In this document: positions 34,470 to 47,552 of the stretch, piece after piece
How positions within the stretch are numbered: the stretch's first letter is position 1
Layout: each line of letters starts with the position of its first letter
Source: Pteria penguin
Lineage: Eukaryota; Mollusca; Bivalvia; Pterioida; Pteriidae
NCBI GenBank assembly: GCA_035048485.1
Contig: CM068587.1
Span: 30,551,001 to 30,615,000, forward strand
Direction of reading: 5' to 3'
DNA length: 64,000 bases
Translations under genes and position numbers: made by a program
The notes under the pieces: generated by a model
The model's input: the letters and a program-made list of their open reading frames with translations, nothing else
The model's database searches: none
Told to the model about the DNA's origin: nothing

Positions 34470-34659
34470 TTGATTCAGGTAAAATAAGTGCATGATACAG
34501 GGTACAATATACATATTGAAAAACAAATTATAATATATTTGATAGCACAACATGATCATTAATTTTGTTTTAGATGATATGACGAATTCACAATTATTTC
34601 AAAATAAATATTGTCATCATGATTCAATTATTAATGATGTTAAAGACAGATTTAAAAAA

Positions 34660-34960
34660 AAGAATAGATGGTAATTCGTAAATAATATCACAGAAGTTAC
34701 TCATAAATAATATCACAGATGGTAATTCATTAACAGTTATCACAGATGTTAATTCATAAATAATATCACATATAGTAATTCATAAATAACTATCCCAGAT
34801 TTTAAAAGTTCATAAATAATATCACATTTGATCACACATTAAAATATCACAGATCTAGTATTGGATTAAACGATATCACAGATTTTAATTCATGATGAAT
34901 ATCTGATCACAGATGGAATGTCCTGATAAATATCATAGATGGTAATTTTATTAATTCATG
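34660..34960. repeat. Degenerate ~28-bp tandem repeat
   Basis: Variants of ATATCACAGATGGTAATTCA with AATAA recur from about 34670 to 34940, strongly diverged. Confidence 0.65.
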
Positions 34961-34969
34961 AATAATTTG

Positions 34970-36350
34970 AGTTTATAACATTTGATTATTTCATCACATA
35001 TCACGTCTCATAATTTGAGAATCACAGATGTTACTGATTTTGACCTTGGATGACCCTTTAAAGCACGAATGCTTATTTCCAATGGGGTCCATTTGTAACA
35101 AAAATAAAATTATTAAAGGATAAAGTGAGTATGAAAAAACAAATTACGGCAAGATTTAGGCAGGTATATATAACTTCGTGTCTCGGGTCGGCCCTTTGGG
35201 CCTCCTCCGCCCTACCCCACTTCAGCTTCTAGATCAATCCCTTGCCTTTAAACAAGGTTCGGGGACTGACTCTCAAACTGTAATACCACCACAAAAATAA
35301 ATAAATAGATAAAAATATAGCAGTAATGAAAAAAGAAAAACCAAAAAAAAAAAAAAAAAACCAACCACAACACAAATATAAACATCAGCTTGATCTCTTG
35401 CAGAGTTTTTGCATTATTTTTTCAAGTCCTAGGACCATAGTGCAGCAAACAACAAACCGGAATAAAATTCACACTTGATCTGTAACTTGTCATGGTAAAG
35501 CAATGTACCAAATATGAAATAATAATCTGCAAGCATGATTTGCAAAACTTGATAGACGAGCGGACTGAAATTAATTATCCTAAAGTCCCCTTCGGCGAAA
35601 TTCGTTGGGAGGGGACTAATAAGAATATTTCAGAGCTTTATTGTTAACTAGGGGACTAATAAAAATATTTCAGAGCTTTATTGTTAACACCAAACACGTT
35701 CACAGAATTCACTATAAAATAAAATACCTCCGATGTGGTACCTCAGAACTGAACTCCATTTAGTGATGACCGAGAAACTTGAATTGGGCTACTCTTACTA
35801 GACATTTTATATTATGGGTTAAAAGGGCATAGTGGCCATGTAAACACACAGGTTTAAAGTATTTTAAATACGGTAGCAGCTATAAATTGTATACACATAC
35901 ATATTTTAGATATTCGCATTATTTCATAACTCTTGAAAAGATCTAGGCCTACAGTTATTCTGTAATTTTGAGAAAAAAATCAGAAAACGAAAAGGATAAA
36001 CTTGAAGAAAGAACGATATAACCGTTTATCTAGATTTTTAAAATTCTTATGGTCTTTAAAAAGAGGATTTTAAAGTTCCCATTTGGTGGGAAAATACAGT
36101 GTAGTCGCACAAGCACAAACTTGATCTTTAGAAGTACTGCACATTTATTTCCCTTACAGACAATAGATGGCGCTTTCCGAATATTCAAAGAAAACAGCCA
36201 ATCACCATCTTCGTTGTAAAACAAGCGAGGGAAGAAAGAACATGATGGAGTTTGTTGACAATCTCATTTCATCTAATTTTTATTCTGATTATCTGTTGCT
36301 ATAGAATTAATTTCATTACAATGACATTGACAGCATTAGAGAAGATAATT
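34970..36350. other. Intergenic upstream of PPP2R3C
   Basis: AT-rich with an A run at 35343-35360 and a pair of near-identical GGGGACTAATAA-AATATTTCAGAG segments at 35613 and 35644. The 5' UTR and promoter of PPP2R3C should lie just before 36354; a GATGGCGC motif at 36168 resembles part of a YY1 site, weak evidence only. Confidence 0.4.
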
Positions 36351-36353
36351 GTA

Positions 36354-39300
36354 ATGGATCTGAAACGTGTTCTCAAGAAATGCATCGAAGAGGGAAAGAG
36401 TAAGTAGCCCGAGACCTAGAGCTCGAGAGGCGTCTGTAGCGACCAATCATATCACGGGTCGGACGACTGTTCAGTCTTAAACTTATTGATATTTATATTC
36501 TCTCATTATAGTTGATATGTACTCGGAGTTTGGCATTATCCTGTTACTTGGAGAAATGGACTAGTGGATGTTGTAATCAGACATCTCGCTAGTTATTGCA
36601 GAGTATGGGTTCAATCCCCGTTAAAAAGTTCATTTTCTTGTCATAAATACCCCTCAGCTCTTGCTCTGGCCTTGGGATGGTATGACCAGAGTGAGTATCT
36701 CTCTCTCAGCAGAAGTATTCCAGTGTGATGGAATCTGTAATAAAGCAAATGTGAACATGGACCATCATGCAATTCTCAAAGTTGGACATCCACATATTTG
36801 ATAAAGAGCATTCTGAACATTTGGGGTAAAGCATCGGACTTTATCATAGAGAGCAATGCATATTCTGGGAGGAATTTTGGTAAAAGGAGTATCTAAATTA
36901 TTTTGTTATTCAAATAAGTAAATTTTGGGTACATGTTTTACACATTTTCAATAAAACCCCTTTAGAAATGATACACTACCATTAAACCCCGAGTTTTACC
37001 TCAACTATCATTGACAGACTCCTTGGGAATCTACGTAGAGGAATAAAGACAGTGACATCATGCTGACTTCGAGAATGCATAGTAATATACACAAACCCCA
37101 GCATACATCATTACATGTGTCACAGGGACATTTTTTTTATATATGTTTTAGTTTGTTTCTTTTTGGCAGTTGTATTTCTTTACAATACAATTGTGACCTT
37201 GATATTTGCATTATTCATGTATATCTATATATGTTTACCGTACATTTTGAGAAAGAAAGATAACTCTGTGTAAGTATTCCAGAATTAACATGTACTACCC
37301 AAAATCTCACTATAAAAAACTCTTGTTTTCTCTGATCTGTCATTTCTGAGATGCTGTTTTATTTACAACTACAACCAGAGGCTGTTTTGAATAATCCATT
37401 GAGAACTGAACTTACACACAGAAAGACCATCTACTTTGTGCAACACACAGGGTTATCATGTATGACAAAAATAATTGCACTTAATTTTGATGGAGCTTCT
37501 TATTTATTTGGAACACCATCCTGTAATGTATGCATACACTCTGTACGCAAGAGGAGGGTTTTCAATAAATATGAGTTGCACTCTGCTCCTTAGTCAAAAG
37601 AAGGTGCAATGAGGCATTCCTATAAGGGGAATGGCCTAGTACTCATACTCTGTAATGGATAGTTGGTCACTAGTACCTGATACTACTAAGGTCAATACAG
37701 CCAACTGATCTAATAGAGGCCTGCTGGGTGCCCAAACAAGTAGAACAAAGATGGTTAAAAATTGCTCTACCTTCTTCATCTGTTGTATATATACATGTAT
37801 CATGTATACATATGTATGTCACGCTATGTGTTATAGTTAAAGATGGTTAAAAATTGCCCCACCTTCTTCATCTGTTGTATATATACATGTATCATGTATA
37901 CAAATGTAATTTTTGTATGTCATGCTATGTGTTATAGTTAATGACTCTTTAATCAAAATAAAATGTTTGAAAGTTTTTATGAGACACTGTAGAACATTGT
38001 TACATGCATTGGGGCAAATAACAGGATATTGCCTTGAATTCATTTTATCAAGGTGTTTCAGGACCACATGACATATTCAGTTACCCAGAATTTACATAAC
38101 TATTTTCCTTACCGAATAAAAACTGTAAATATTTAACATAATATTTATTTCTTGAAACTTAAATAATCCAGAACTATTCTACACTTAACCATTCATTGTG
38201 TCAAAGAAACATGCTTCTTGTAATTTTGACAGATTGATCTTGGGATCATATAACCTGGAATAAACCAATTTGATGTTATAACTCATTATAATGGGTAGGG
38301 TTATTTTAAACAGATAAAAAATCATCAGAAGAAAGCAAAGCAGATGAGTTGAAAGAATTTGGAAAGTATTACACATCATGGAAAGGTTTGAAAGATAATC
38401 ACAGACAGGAACCCACTTTGTATTACAGGGTAAGTATTGTATATTTTATTGTCGAGGAATCACCTCATATTTCAACACACTAAAAACTTTTTACTACAGA
38501 TAATTGAGAGGATTTTAAAAATGTTTTTACTGCTGAGGAAGATAGGGACTTAGTAATGAGATTTTTCTTTGAATAATGTACAATTTGAAATTGAATACCA
38601 CTCACAAAACTCACCAGTTATCTCTTTGTAACATCACATTTCTTCTATTGAACATTTGTAATTGAAAGAATTATTATCACAGGTATATTTTTATTTTATT
38701 GTTGTAGCTCCCTACAGAAGATGAACCTTTGCTGTTAAAACTTAGAGAAGAATCTAGGTTTGTTAAATTTATATTCATAATTTAAAAAAAGCAGCTAAAA
38801 TCATGAGAGTGATGAACGATGAACCATATGAAGAAACATATAGAAAACAAATAAAATGGGTTGCCAGATATTTGTGCATAGACATATGGAAAGAAAATTG
38901 TTTTCATTGATTTGATTGAGCTTACTACATTTGTAATTGTTACAATGTGCTTGAATCACTTCTTTTAACCGTTGACAAAATTCAAGTATTTTAATCATCT
39001 AAACAGCAGCACTTACAATCTAGTATGTGTTATAACTTTTGAAATATTTCATCACTTATCTCTTAAGGTGGTTGTTTTTGTATAGTTTAGAAGTTGTTGG
39101 TAGGGCATATTGTGATGTCACAATTGTCAATCAAGAATATTCAAGCAACAATAACATTTGTGTTCATTCTAACCGTTGGCTAGTAGAGATGCTACTCTGA
39201 GGCCAAAATAAAAAATTAATTTGATTAGGGTTATCAGAGTGACCCTGTTTTACCGGCAACCTTATTATGCTACACTGATTTTGATTGAATGACCATAATT

Positions 39301-42300
39301 CAAAGGATTGTTACAAAGAAAATTCAGTCTGTATTGCATGATGACAAGTCCCCTTTAAATTGAATTCAAGTCTTAATCCACTCTAGCTGAGGGGGATAAG
39401 AAATTTATTGCATCTTCCCCTGATAGTTATACATTTTACTTAGAGAAATATTTGAATAGTACCATGGAGCAGGTGTGAATTCAAAACCTCCTGATGACCA
39501 TTCCTTTTCAAAAAAGAAAAAATCTTACCAATTGTGACCCTACACACAAACGTGGGTTCTTTTGGCCTAAAATATATTGTGAGAAACTATAATGTATCCT
39601 TCTTATCATTATTACCACACTTACTGAATTCCTTATAAAACAGTTGAGAATTGTCTGTTGAAAAAAATGTCATTTACATTTGTATGGCTCATACTTGTAA
39701 GCATAAGGTAATGACTTGTAAGTGTGACTACTGTTAGAGGTTTGATACATGTGTATGTTTAGATAGAAAATATGCTTTGTGGTGTATATTATTTATGTAT
39801 TGTTTTACATTTTTGTTACAGAGCTGTCTTTCTTCAGCGGAGAAGCAGGGAACTTTTAGATAATGATGAATTACAGGTAATTAATACGGTTTTATTGCAT
39901 TTTATGTAAACATACCCAAGTAGTGAGGACCACACTACATTCGTCATTATAATGTAATATGACGTATAATGTAATAATTATGCATTACATTTTCAGCGTT
40001 TATGGTTCCTCTTAGATCAGCATCATACTCCTCCCATTGTAGGTGAGGATCAGATGATTAACTATGAGGACTTTCAGAAAGTGGGTGCTGAGGCAGGCAA
40101 CAAGTGCAAGTAAGTCAATGTAATATTGAGGAATAAATCCTTTGTGGTAATCTTCCACAGTTGACATGATATATACATGTAGCATTTATCAAATGCCTGT
40201 TTACCAAAGAACTTACGAAAAATACTAATTTTGGACGTTCAAATTAATAAGAAATTCATTTGAATACTCTATAATAAATGCCGTTTTTGCAAAAAACTAG
40301 CAAAAATAAACAAATCTCAAGTAAAAAATTAGTCATTTCTACAAATGTCTACGTTTTATGTATCGTCAAACATTTTCGAAATGAAGCAATTCTTGAGTAG
40401 AATGGGTCTCAGACCTTTTAGTTCTTAAGCCAATTGAACTACCAATGTTAGCTATGCCAAAATGATTAAGATGATGGTATACTTATAATTTGTTCCACGT
40501 AATGTTTCAGACAATTTTTTACTGCGACTGTCTTCTGTAAATTAATGCAGAATGACCCATATGGAAGGATCTCCATTATGCAATTCTTTAATTATGTTAT
40601 GAGAAAAGTTTGGCTCCATCAGACCAGAATAGGACTGTCACTGTATGATGTTGCAGGGCAGGGATACCTCAAGGAATCCGTGAGTAATCATATAAACAAC
40701 ATGTCTGAAGTGAAGGGATTCAAATGAGTCAAAATAACAAAATAAATTCAGAGAATCCATAAGCAAAAGCATTAATAGTAGGTTTTTGAAGATTTTAAGA
40801 AAGTAATTAGGTCAGTGTTCCTTATATGAAGATTTTAAGAAAGTAATTACGTCAATATTCCTTATATGTAGTATTTCATTACTTAATTGTTATTGGCAAT
40901 AAGGTAAGAAGAATTTATCATAATCAGTATAATTTTATCTTATCCTTTTCATGTATCTTGTCAGGGGGAGGTGGGTCTAATAATATATGTAGATCACTGG
41001 ATTCTAATGTGATAAATAACACTGAAATCTGCTGTTAGAGTGGGTTGTGTCAGGTGATTGGTCATCTGCTGACAATGTAAGAAGAAGTCCTATGTCACGG
41101 TGTATTTTGGCAAGTGGAGGATCTCTCGCTGCTTGGGTGGATCAGACAGAATGGTAAAAATTATGAGTTCATGCATCAGGCGGGTGCCACCACCATACAA
41201 GTGAAATAATCAGTGTATGGCATTAAACAACAAACAAATATATGTTTTATCCATAAATGTAAAGCATGTGATTCAGATTGTATTACAAATATTTTTAGAA
41301 ATCATAATGCATATATATGTATCATTGTATGTCTATGTATATATATATATATATATATGTATTTGTAGGTAAATAATGATCATTAACTACTCCTGCCTGA
41401 ATATAACTTTTATTTACAGGATCTAGAAAACTACATTTTAGAATTAATACCAACACTGCCACAGGTTTGTATATTATTTGTATACATCAGTCAAAATTTT
41501 TCCAAGCACCACTCAAAATAAGCATTCACTAAAATCAATAGTGCAGGGATGTTAATCACAGATTCTTGTTCTGTGTACTGGTTAAAAACCTGAAAATTAT
41601 GAAATAATACAAGTTTGTACTTATATTTGTGGACCTTTTTAGATCCTGCTGAAATCTTTTTCCGTAAAAGTGAAACTGTGGCAACATGTCAAATGTGAAT
41701 GACAATCATGAAAATCCATTGTGATTGACACCTCCAGTTTGTATGAAGTAGCCATGTTAAACATATTATAACATCAGTATTGACTGGAAGTGTCGTCTAA
41801 TTTGAAGAATTTGTTAATTTTATTGTGTATGGTGGAATTTGTATTACTGTTACAAGGTGTTACCCATATCACCACGAATCCACCAGAAACAGACATTTAA
41901 TGTAACTCCCATGTAATGCTCACTGCATTCTGTGATTTCCGTCTGTAAAAGGTTCTCAATGGCATGTTAATAACCCAGCTTATATACACGTATACCAAAT
42001 TATGGTTATACACCAGGTGTGAAAAACAAAAGGTGATAGTTTAAAAGATGCGAACTGTTTACATGTATATAGATATGATATTCATGAAGTAAATCATATT
42101 GTAAGCTTAATGTCTTATAATTTCTCACAGTAAAAACAAACACCACCTGTCATATAAGATCAACTTCCAAGTGTGATGTAGTGTTAAAATCTTTCCTCAC
42201 TAGTCTTAATGAACATAGCTATAGACCTTTTCAGGATCACTGTGGTCTTACAATTTGTATATGTGCAATAACCCTTCTGGGAGGTAAGCTACAAACAAAT

Positions 42301-45300
42301 CATGTGATCTCCTACAATTGCCGAGCAATATTCAGTTTTGTAGCTAACCCCCTGGAAGGGCTATTGCGCATATACAAATTGTAAGACTGCAGTTATCATG
42401 AAAAGGTCTATAATAATATCTAATCGAACTTATTTGCTGTCTATTCTTTCAGCTGAATGGGTTGGAGAAGTCATTTTACTCATTCTATGTCTGCACTGCC
42501 GTCCGTAAATTCTTCTTTTTCCTTGATCCTATGAGAACAGGAAGAATCAAGATACAAGATATTCTAGCCTGTAGCTTTTTAGATGACTTGTTAGAAGTAA
42601 GATGATGATTGAAATTCTACTGATCTATAAATTAATATAATTTAAAATTTAACTGAATCATAATATAATCCCAACTTTTGTCTTTATGTTGTCTTATGCA
42701 CTTTAGCTCATTTATGCTGTATGATAATTAACAATACAATATATTTCATTTATGAATACATTTTATTTTATATAATAATATACATATATATATATAAACT
42801 TTGTTTATAGCTTAGAGATGAAGAGCTTTCTAAAGAAATGCAGGAATCTAATTGGTTCTCTGCCCCATCAGCTTTAAGAGTATATGGCCAGTATTTAAAT
42901 TTAGACAAAGATCATAATGGAATGCTGAGCAAAGAAGAACTAGCTAGGTAAGGAAGAATGTCCATAGTAAGGATGACTGTAATGGTATATACATATAGGT
43001 CAATATATTACAGGAATAAATCAGCTTATGACACAAGATGTGTACCAAGGTCAATAACTGAAGAAATTTCCCATGTTAAAAATGTATGCCAATCTGGCTC
43101 AAATGTTAAAGCATTTTGGGTTATTGTATTGCTTGTAAGTGGACAAAATTTAACGTTCATATAGAGAAGCCATTCCCTAACAGCCTATAAATGGAAAATC
43201 TTTAAAACTATCGCAATTTATGTTACTGTCAGCCTTACAGTGTTCATATGCAATGTTTTCATTTTGCATCCATTTAAGTGATGTTGTGTGTCCCTTTAAA
43301 CATGTTGTGTGCCCCTATAAACATAAATGGAATGTCATTGATGATGTCATTTCAAGCGAAGGTTAAACGTAAAATGATATCGTTCTTATTTTTACTAATG
43401 GGATTGCATATCTTCAAGCACAAACTTCAGTATTTTATTATCAAAAAAGCTTTTGTGGAAATGCCTAGTAAATTAAGTATTGCAAAACTCAGAAAAAGAA
43501 AGCAATATTTACTTTGTTCTATTTCTTGAAAATAGTAAAATAAATCTATATTTTCTGTGAAAAGAAGTGAGGGTAACAGATAGTAGTCAATTTTGCTCAG
43601 CTTTAGCCTTAATTTCTGTAGTTTCATTAGGAGATTACTCTTGTACAATGAAATAAATTATTTACATTTCATTTCAGAAACTCAAGCATTGTTTAAGGCT
43701 TAAGCCATCAAATATTTTTGGAGTTTCATTGTTAGCTAAAAGAACAAGATGTGTTAATAAAACATGGATGACCCAGCATTAACAAAGTCCAAATGTTAAA
43801 GCTTTTGAAATGTAGGTCAGAGGTCATAGTCAAGGTCATGAGATCGAAAATTATTATAGCGATGGAAAGGTCTTATCTCAAGGAATATGCATGTGAAATA
43901 TGAAAGCCCCACCTCATGCTGCAAAAAGTTAAACAATGTGATGCTAAATATTCCTTTAGGAGACTTCTTCAAAATGAAAGATTTTGGTGATCCTCGATAA
44001 GTGTAAAAGGGTAAATCCCTTTTAAGTGTTGTGTCAGATTCACCTAAGTTGCTTTCAATATAGAAAAGTATGATGAGTAAGGTATTCTTGTATGAGACCC
44101 TCCATAGATGCATCAGGGTCCGGCGCCATAAACTGAGAATATACTTAAGTCAAATATTTCATCTTAATTTATTCCATTATCAAACGTTCAAATAAATTTT
44201 AATGCAGATTGGTTCAATTCTATTTATCAGTAGAATAAAATTAAATAAAATCCAAATCCCTGTTATTAATTCATTGAAGAACAGAAGAATATGAAATTAT
44301 GACTTAAGTACATGTATATTCTCAGTTTATGGCGCCGGACCCGGATGATTAAAAGTATCTGTGAAGAAGTTTTGTTGTGTTTAGTTCAAATCTAAATTGT
44401 AAACTTTGGTGCAATTTCTGATATTTTATAATTTTGTCACAAGAAAATCACATTTGGTCCTTGTATTTGCTGTGTGTGATCTTAATGGGCAATTGGATAT
44501 TTAATTAATTATTAATTGTGTTTACCAAATTACAGGTTTTATTCACATTTTAGAAGTAATTTTCTCGATGATGATTTCTCTTTAACTGATCATTTTGACA
44601 GATATGGTACTGGTACTCTAACAGAAGTGTTCCTGGATAGGGTTTTCCAAGAATGTTTGACATATGAAGGAGAGATGGTAAGTGTATTTATCATCTTAAC
44701 ATATACTATCTGAAAAGTAATTATTGTATTACAGTTTTAATGGTAAAATATTTCCTTAAATCTCACTATACTGGTATTACTTGGTAATGATTCAAGATAT
44801 CCAAGCAAATGTGGGAAAAGGCAATCTTTAATAATTTTATATATCTGGGCAAAAACTGAGAAAATGAATAAATGTTGAATGTATACAGTCGAAACAAAAA
44901 CTCACTAGCTCAACACCTAAGACTACCAGATTTATTGTTGGGCTAGTAAATGTTCTCTATCATAGTACACGATGGGTTAGTAAAATTTGTTTGTGGGCTG
45001 GTGGGTTAAAAAGGTTTTAAGGAAGACTGTTGTATATTTCCATGTGTATCACTTTCTTTTAGGATTAAATCAAAAATGTCACTTAATCTTGCAAAGTAGA
45101 TTGAAAGAATTCTTTGCAGATGAAACAAAATTTTTTCTGAGCATGTTCAGAATAATCTATTTCAGCAGTTGGACTACCTATTTTTCACTTACATCTATGA
45201 AGGGACTGTTACTTCAGATTCCCAATTTACATCAAAAGCAACAAACAACTTGTGTTATACAGGTGATAGTAGCTGCTAGCTAAGGGTTAAGGTTATATAA

Positions 45301-47552
45301 GGTTATAGTATACAGATGTAAAGAACAAAGGTAAAACCAAATGCATGTCCCTGTAAACCAAGCAGAGTTAAGGTTATATAAGGTTATAGTATACAGATGT
45401 AAAGAACAAAGGTAAAACCAAATGCATGTCCCTGTAAAACAAGCAGAGTTAAGGTTATATAAGGTTATAGTATACAGATGTAAAGAACAAAGGTAAAACC
45501 AAATGCATTTCCCTGTAAAACAAGCAGAGTTAAGGTTATATAAGGTTATAGTATACAGATGTAAAGAACAAAGGTAAAACCAAATGCATGTCCCTGTAAA
45601 ACAAAGCAGTGTTAACATGATAAGGTTATAGTATACAGATGTAAGATTAAAGGTAAAACCAAATGCATGTCCCTGTAAAACAAAGCAGTGTTAACATGAT
45701 AAGGTTATAGTATACAGATGTAAGAACAAAGGTAAAACCAACTGCATGTCCCTGTAAAACAAAGTAGTGTCAATTATTTCAATGAATGTTGCATTTTCCT
45801 CTTTCCAAGGAATATATTGCATTTGCTATCTGTAACATGTATGGGGCGATCACTTCTAAGAATTAATATCATAGTATAGCTTATGTAAGATATTAAGAAA
45901 ATGTTTGTCATGATTACACATTGTTACTATCTTTCCAGAGTCGCTCTGACCAGTTTTCTATTGTATTTCAGGACTATAAGACCTACTTGGACTTTGTACT
46001 GGCCTTAGAGAATCGTCGAGAGCCCCAATCACTCCGCTATTTGTTCCGTATCCTGGATGTACAACACAGAGGATATCTTAATGTTTTCTCACTTAACTTC
46101 TTTTTCAGGGTAAGAGATCATAAGTATAAAATGTCCTATTCTTTCAAGATATACACAGTATTCCCAAGAAGAAAATATCAGTTTATGAAATTGCCCGTAT
46201 AATTACCTTATTTATACATATAAACTCTGTAACAGAGCTTACTAAACCAGCATAGTTCAATTGATAGCGTATGTGGATTAACATCCATCATGGACTAATT
46301 CACCCTTCCACAAAACACAATTTGTTATTATGATAATGTCATCTGAGGTCTGACAAAACGCTGTCAAATAACGCATTTGTTCATATTATCAATAAATAGA
46401 ACAGTTGAAAATTGCCTAAATGTCACGTTTTTTTATACACCATGGAAGGGTGAATAAGTGTCCTGTCTTCTGATGAGACCGTGACAACTGTAGTCCATTG
46501 AAGTTCCACTGCTCTGCTACGGAAGATACCGGCTTGTAAAGCATCCTCTACTGCTTTGGATTGGTCTGTCACATAGGTGGAAATTTCTGAACATTACATC
46601 AGGCACTTTATAATTTAAATTATCTTGATGTAATTTAAACAACAAACAAAACATTTATTGGTCTATTCATGTTTTCTGGAAATAATCTTGAATTGTTTTA
46701 TTTTTTAGGCAATACAGGAGCAGATGAAATTACATGGACAGGAACCTGTCTCATTTCATGATGTCAAAGATGAAATCTTTGATATGGTGAAACCCAAAGA
46801 CCCTCTACATCTTACTCTCCAAGATTTCATTCAAAGGTAAGTTCTGTATTAATGACTTATTAAATAAAACAGGGTCAAGTCTTTTCCTTCATTGGAATAT
46901 GTGTATCTTAAAAGCATAATATACAATTACATACATACCAAAGCATGGTAAATTGCTCAAATATTTGACAGGTCATGAAGTTTCCAAGTATTTCTTGCGA
47001 TTCTCGAGATATTACTTGTATAATGTATAACAAACAATTTATAATATGTCAATGAGGCTTCTATGGCACTTCAGTGGAAAATAAAGATTTTATATGCTAT
47101 ACCTGCTTGTACACTATAAAATGTATGGGTTACTTTAGAACAAATAACTTGTTGAAAGTTGATTATTTTCTCCGAGTACTTCAGTTTTTCTTAAAAAAGG
47201 TTTACACTTGTAATTTGACCAACAAACATAACAAATTAAAAAGTATGAACACGTAGTTTTCCTGACATTAAGTTTTGGCTGAAGTAATTTCAGATCACAA
47301 ATAATTTCAGATCACAAAAGGTAACTCCTATGTGATGAATAATTCACCTTATCTGATATATATATTTTATCTTGATAATATACACATCAAGGTGTACCTT
47401 ATCAGGGTTTGTACAATGCTTCAGTAGATAATATCTATTTCAGTGGTAAAGGTGATACAGTGGTTAGTATCCTGATAGACTTGAATGACTTCTGGACCTA
47501 CGAGAATCGTGAATACCTAGTCCCCGACACAAACGAGGAATCCGAGATCTAA
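36354..47552 (+). CDS. PPP2R3C: PP2A regulatory subunit B''-gamma
   Basis: Thirteen exons with GT/AG borders and matching phases: 36354-36399, 38314-38429, 38708-38757, 39822-39876, 39997-40109, 40511-40679, 41420-41464, 42453-42596, 42811-42947, 44602-44677, 45972-46109, 46709-46836, 47444-47552. They encode 441 residues, close to the vertebrate protein (about 453). The match is very strong, e.g. GRISIMQFFNYVMRKVWLHQ and TRIGLSLYDVAGQGYL. It is a B'' subunit that targets protein phosphatase 2A and also binds PP5 in vertebrates. A canonical EF-hand loop, DKDHNGMLSKEE, sits at residues 278-289; FLDPMRTGRIKIQDI (222-236) is a degenerate EF-like segment. The start at 36354 (MDLKRVLKK) fits the vertebrate N-terminus; an in-frame ATG 33 nt upstream (36321) is possible. 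Introns carry small repeats and one 81-bp array. Confidence 0.97.
36520..36790 (+). mobile_element. Degenerate SINE-like segment
   Basis: In PPP2R3C intron 1: a B-box-like GGGTTCAATCCCCG at about 36607 and body-like ATTCCAGTGTGATGGAATCT. Weakly supported. Confidence 0.35.
37747..37942. repeat. ~92-bp tandem duplication in intron 1
   Basis: AAAGATGGTTAAAAATTGC at 37747 and 37840 begins two nearly identical units, each containing TTCTTCATCTGTTGTATATA and ending CTATGTGTTATAGTT. The second has a short insertion. Confidence 0.9.
40782..40868. repeat. 40-bp tandem duplication
   Basis: GAAGATTTTAAGAAAGTAAT occurs at about 40788 and 40828, each followed by TA-GTCA-T-TTCCTTATAT. Confidence 0.85.
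41040..41245 (+). mobile_element. Degenerate SINE
   Basis: Traces of the common body (AGGATCTCTCGCTGCTTGGG, GCATCAGGCGGGTGCCACCA) and tail (GGCATTAAACAACAAAC) in intron 6 of PPP2R3C. Confidence 0.65.
42222..42411. mobile_element. Foldback MITE, TAGACCTTTTC ends
   Basis: Long inverted arms, TAGACCTTTTCAGGATCACT and GTCTTACAATTTGTATATG at the left, mirrored at the right by CATATACAAATTGTAAGAC and ATCATGAAAAGGTCTA, around a short centre. Lies in intron 7 of PPP2R3C. Confidence 0.85.
43800..43935 (+). repeat. Dispersed intronic repeat (copy 2)
   Basis: GGTCAGAGGTCATAGTCAAG, GGAAAGGTCTTATCTCAAGG and AATATGAAAGCCCCACCTC match the family at 11925-12250 and 53270-53480. Confidence 0.65.
44115..44343. 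mobile_element. MITE with ~37-bp TIRs (copy 2)
   Basis: GGGTCCGGCGCCATAAACTG at the left and CAGTTTATGGCGCCGGACCC at the right are perfect inverted ends. The inner sequence matches the 6925-7158 copy in reverse complement. Lies in intron 9 of PPP2R3C. Confidence 0.92.
45285..45775. repeat. ~81-bp tandem array, six units
   Basis: Units contain AAGGTTATAGTATACAGATG and GGTAAAACCAAATGCATGTC. The first four are 81-82 bp and nearly identical; the last two have a shorter start. As 81 bp equals 27 codons, a minus-strand frame stays open, but nothing else suggests it is coding. Lies in intron 10 of PPP2R3C. Confidence 0.95.
46440..46655 (+). mobile_element. Degenerate SINE
   Basis: Traces of GTGTCCTGTCTTCTGATGAG, AAAGCATCCTCTACTGCTTT and a final ATTTAAACAACAAACAAA in intron 11 of PPP2R3C. 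Confidence 0.55.

Noticed and set aside
34311..34559. Leucine/serine-rich protein
   Set aside because: Produced by the GA and GATA microsatellite.
45280..45618. 112-codon frame with 27-residue repeats
   Set aside because: The intronic unit is 81 bp, which keeps the frame open automatically; no other coding evidence.
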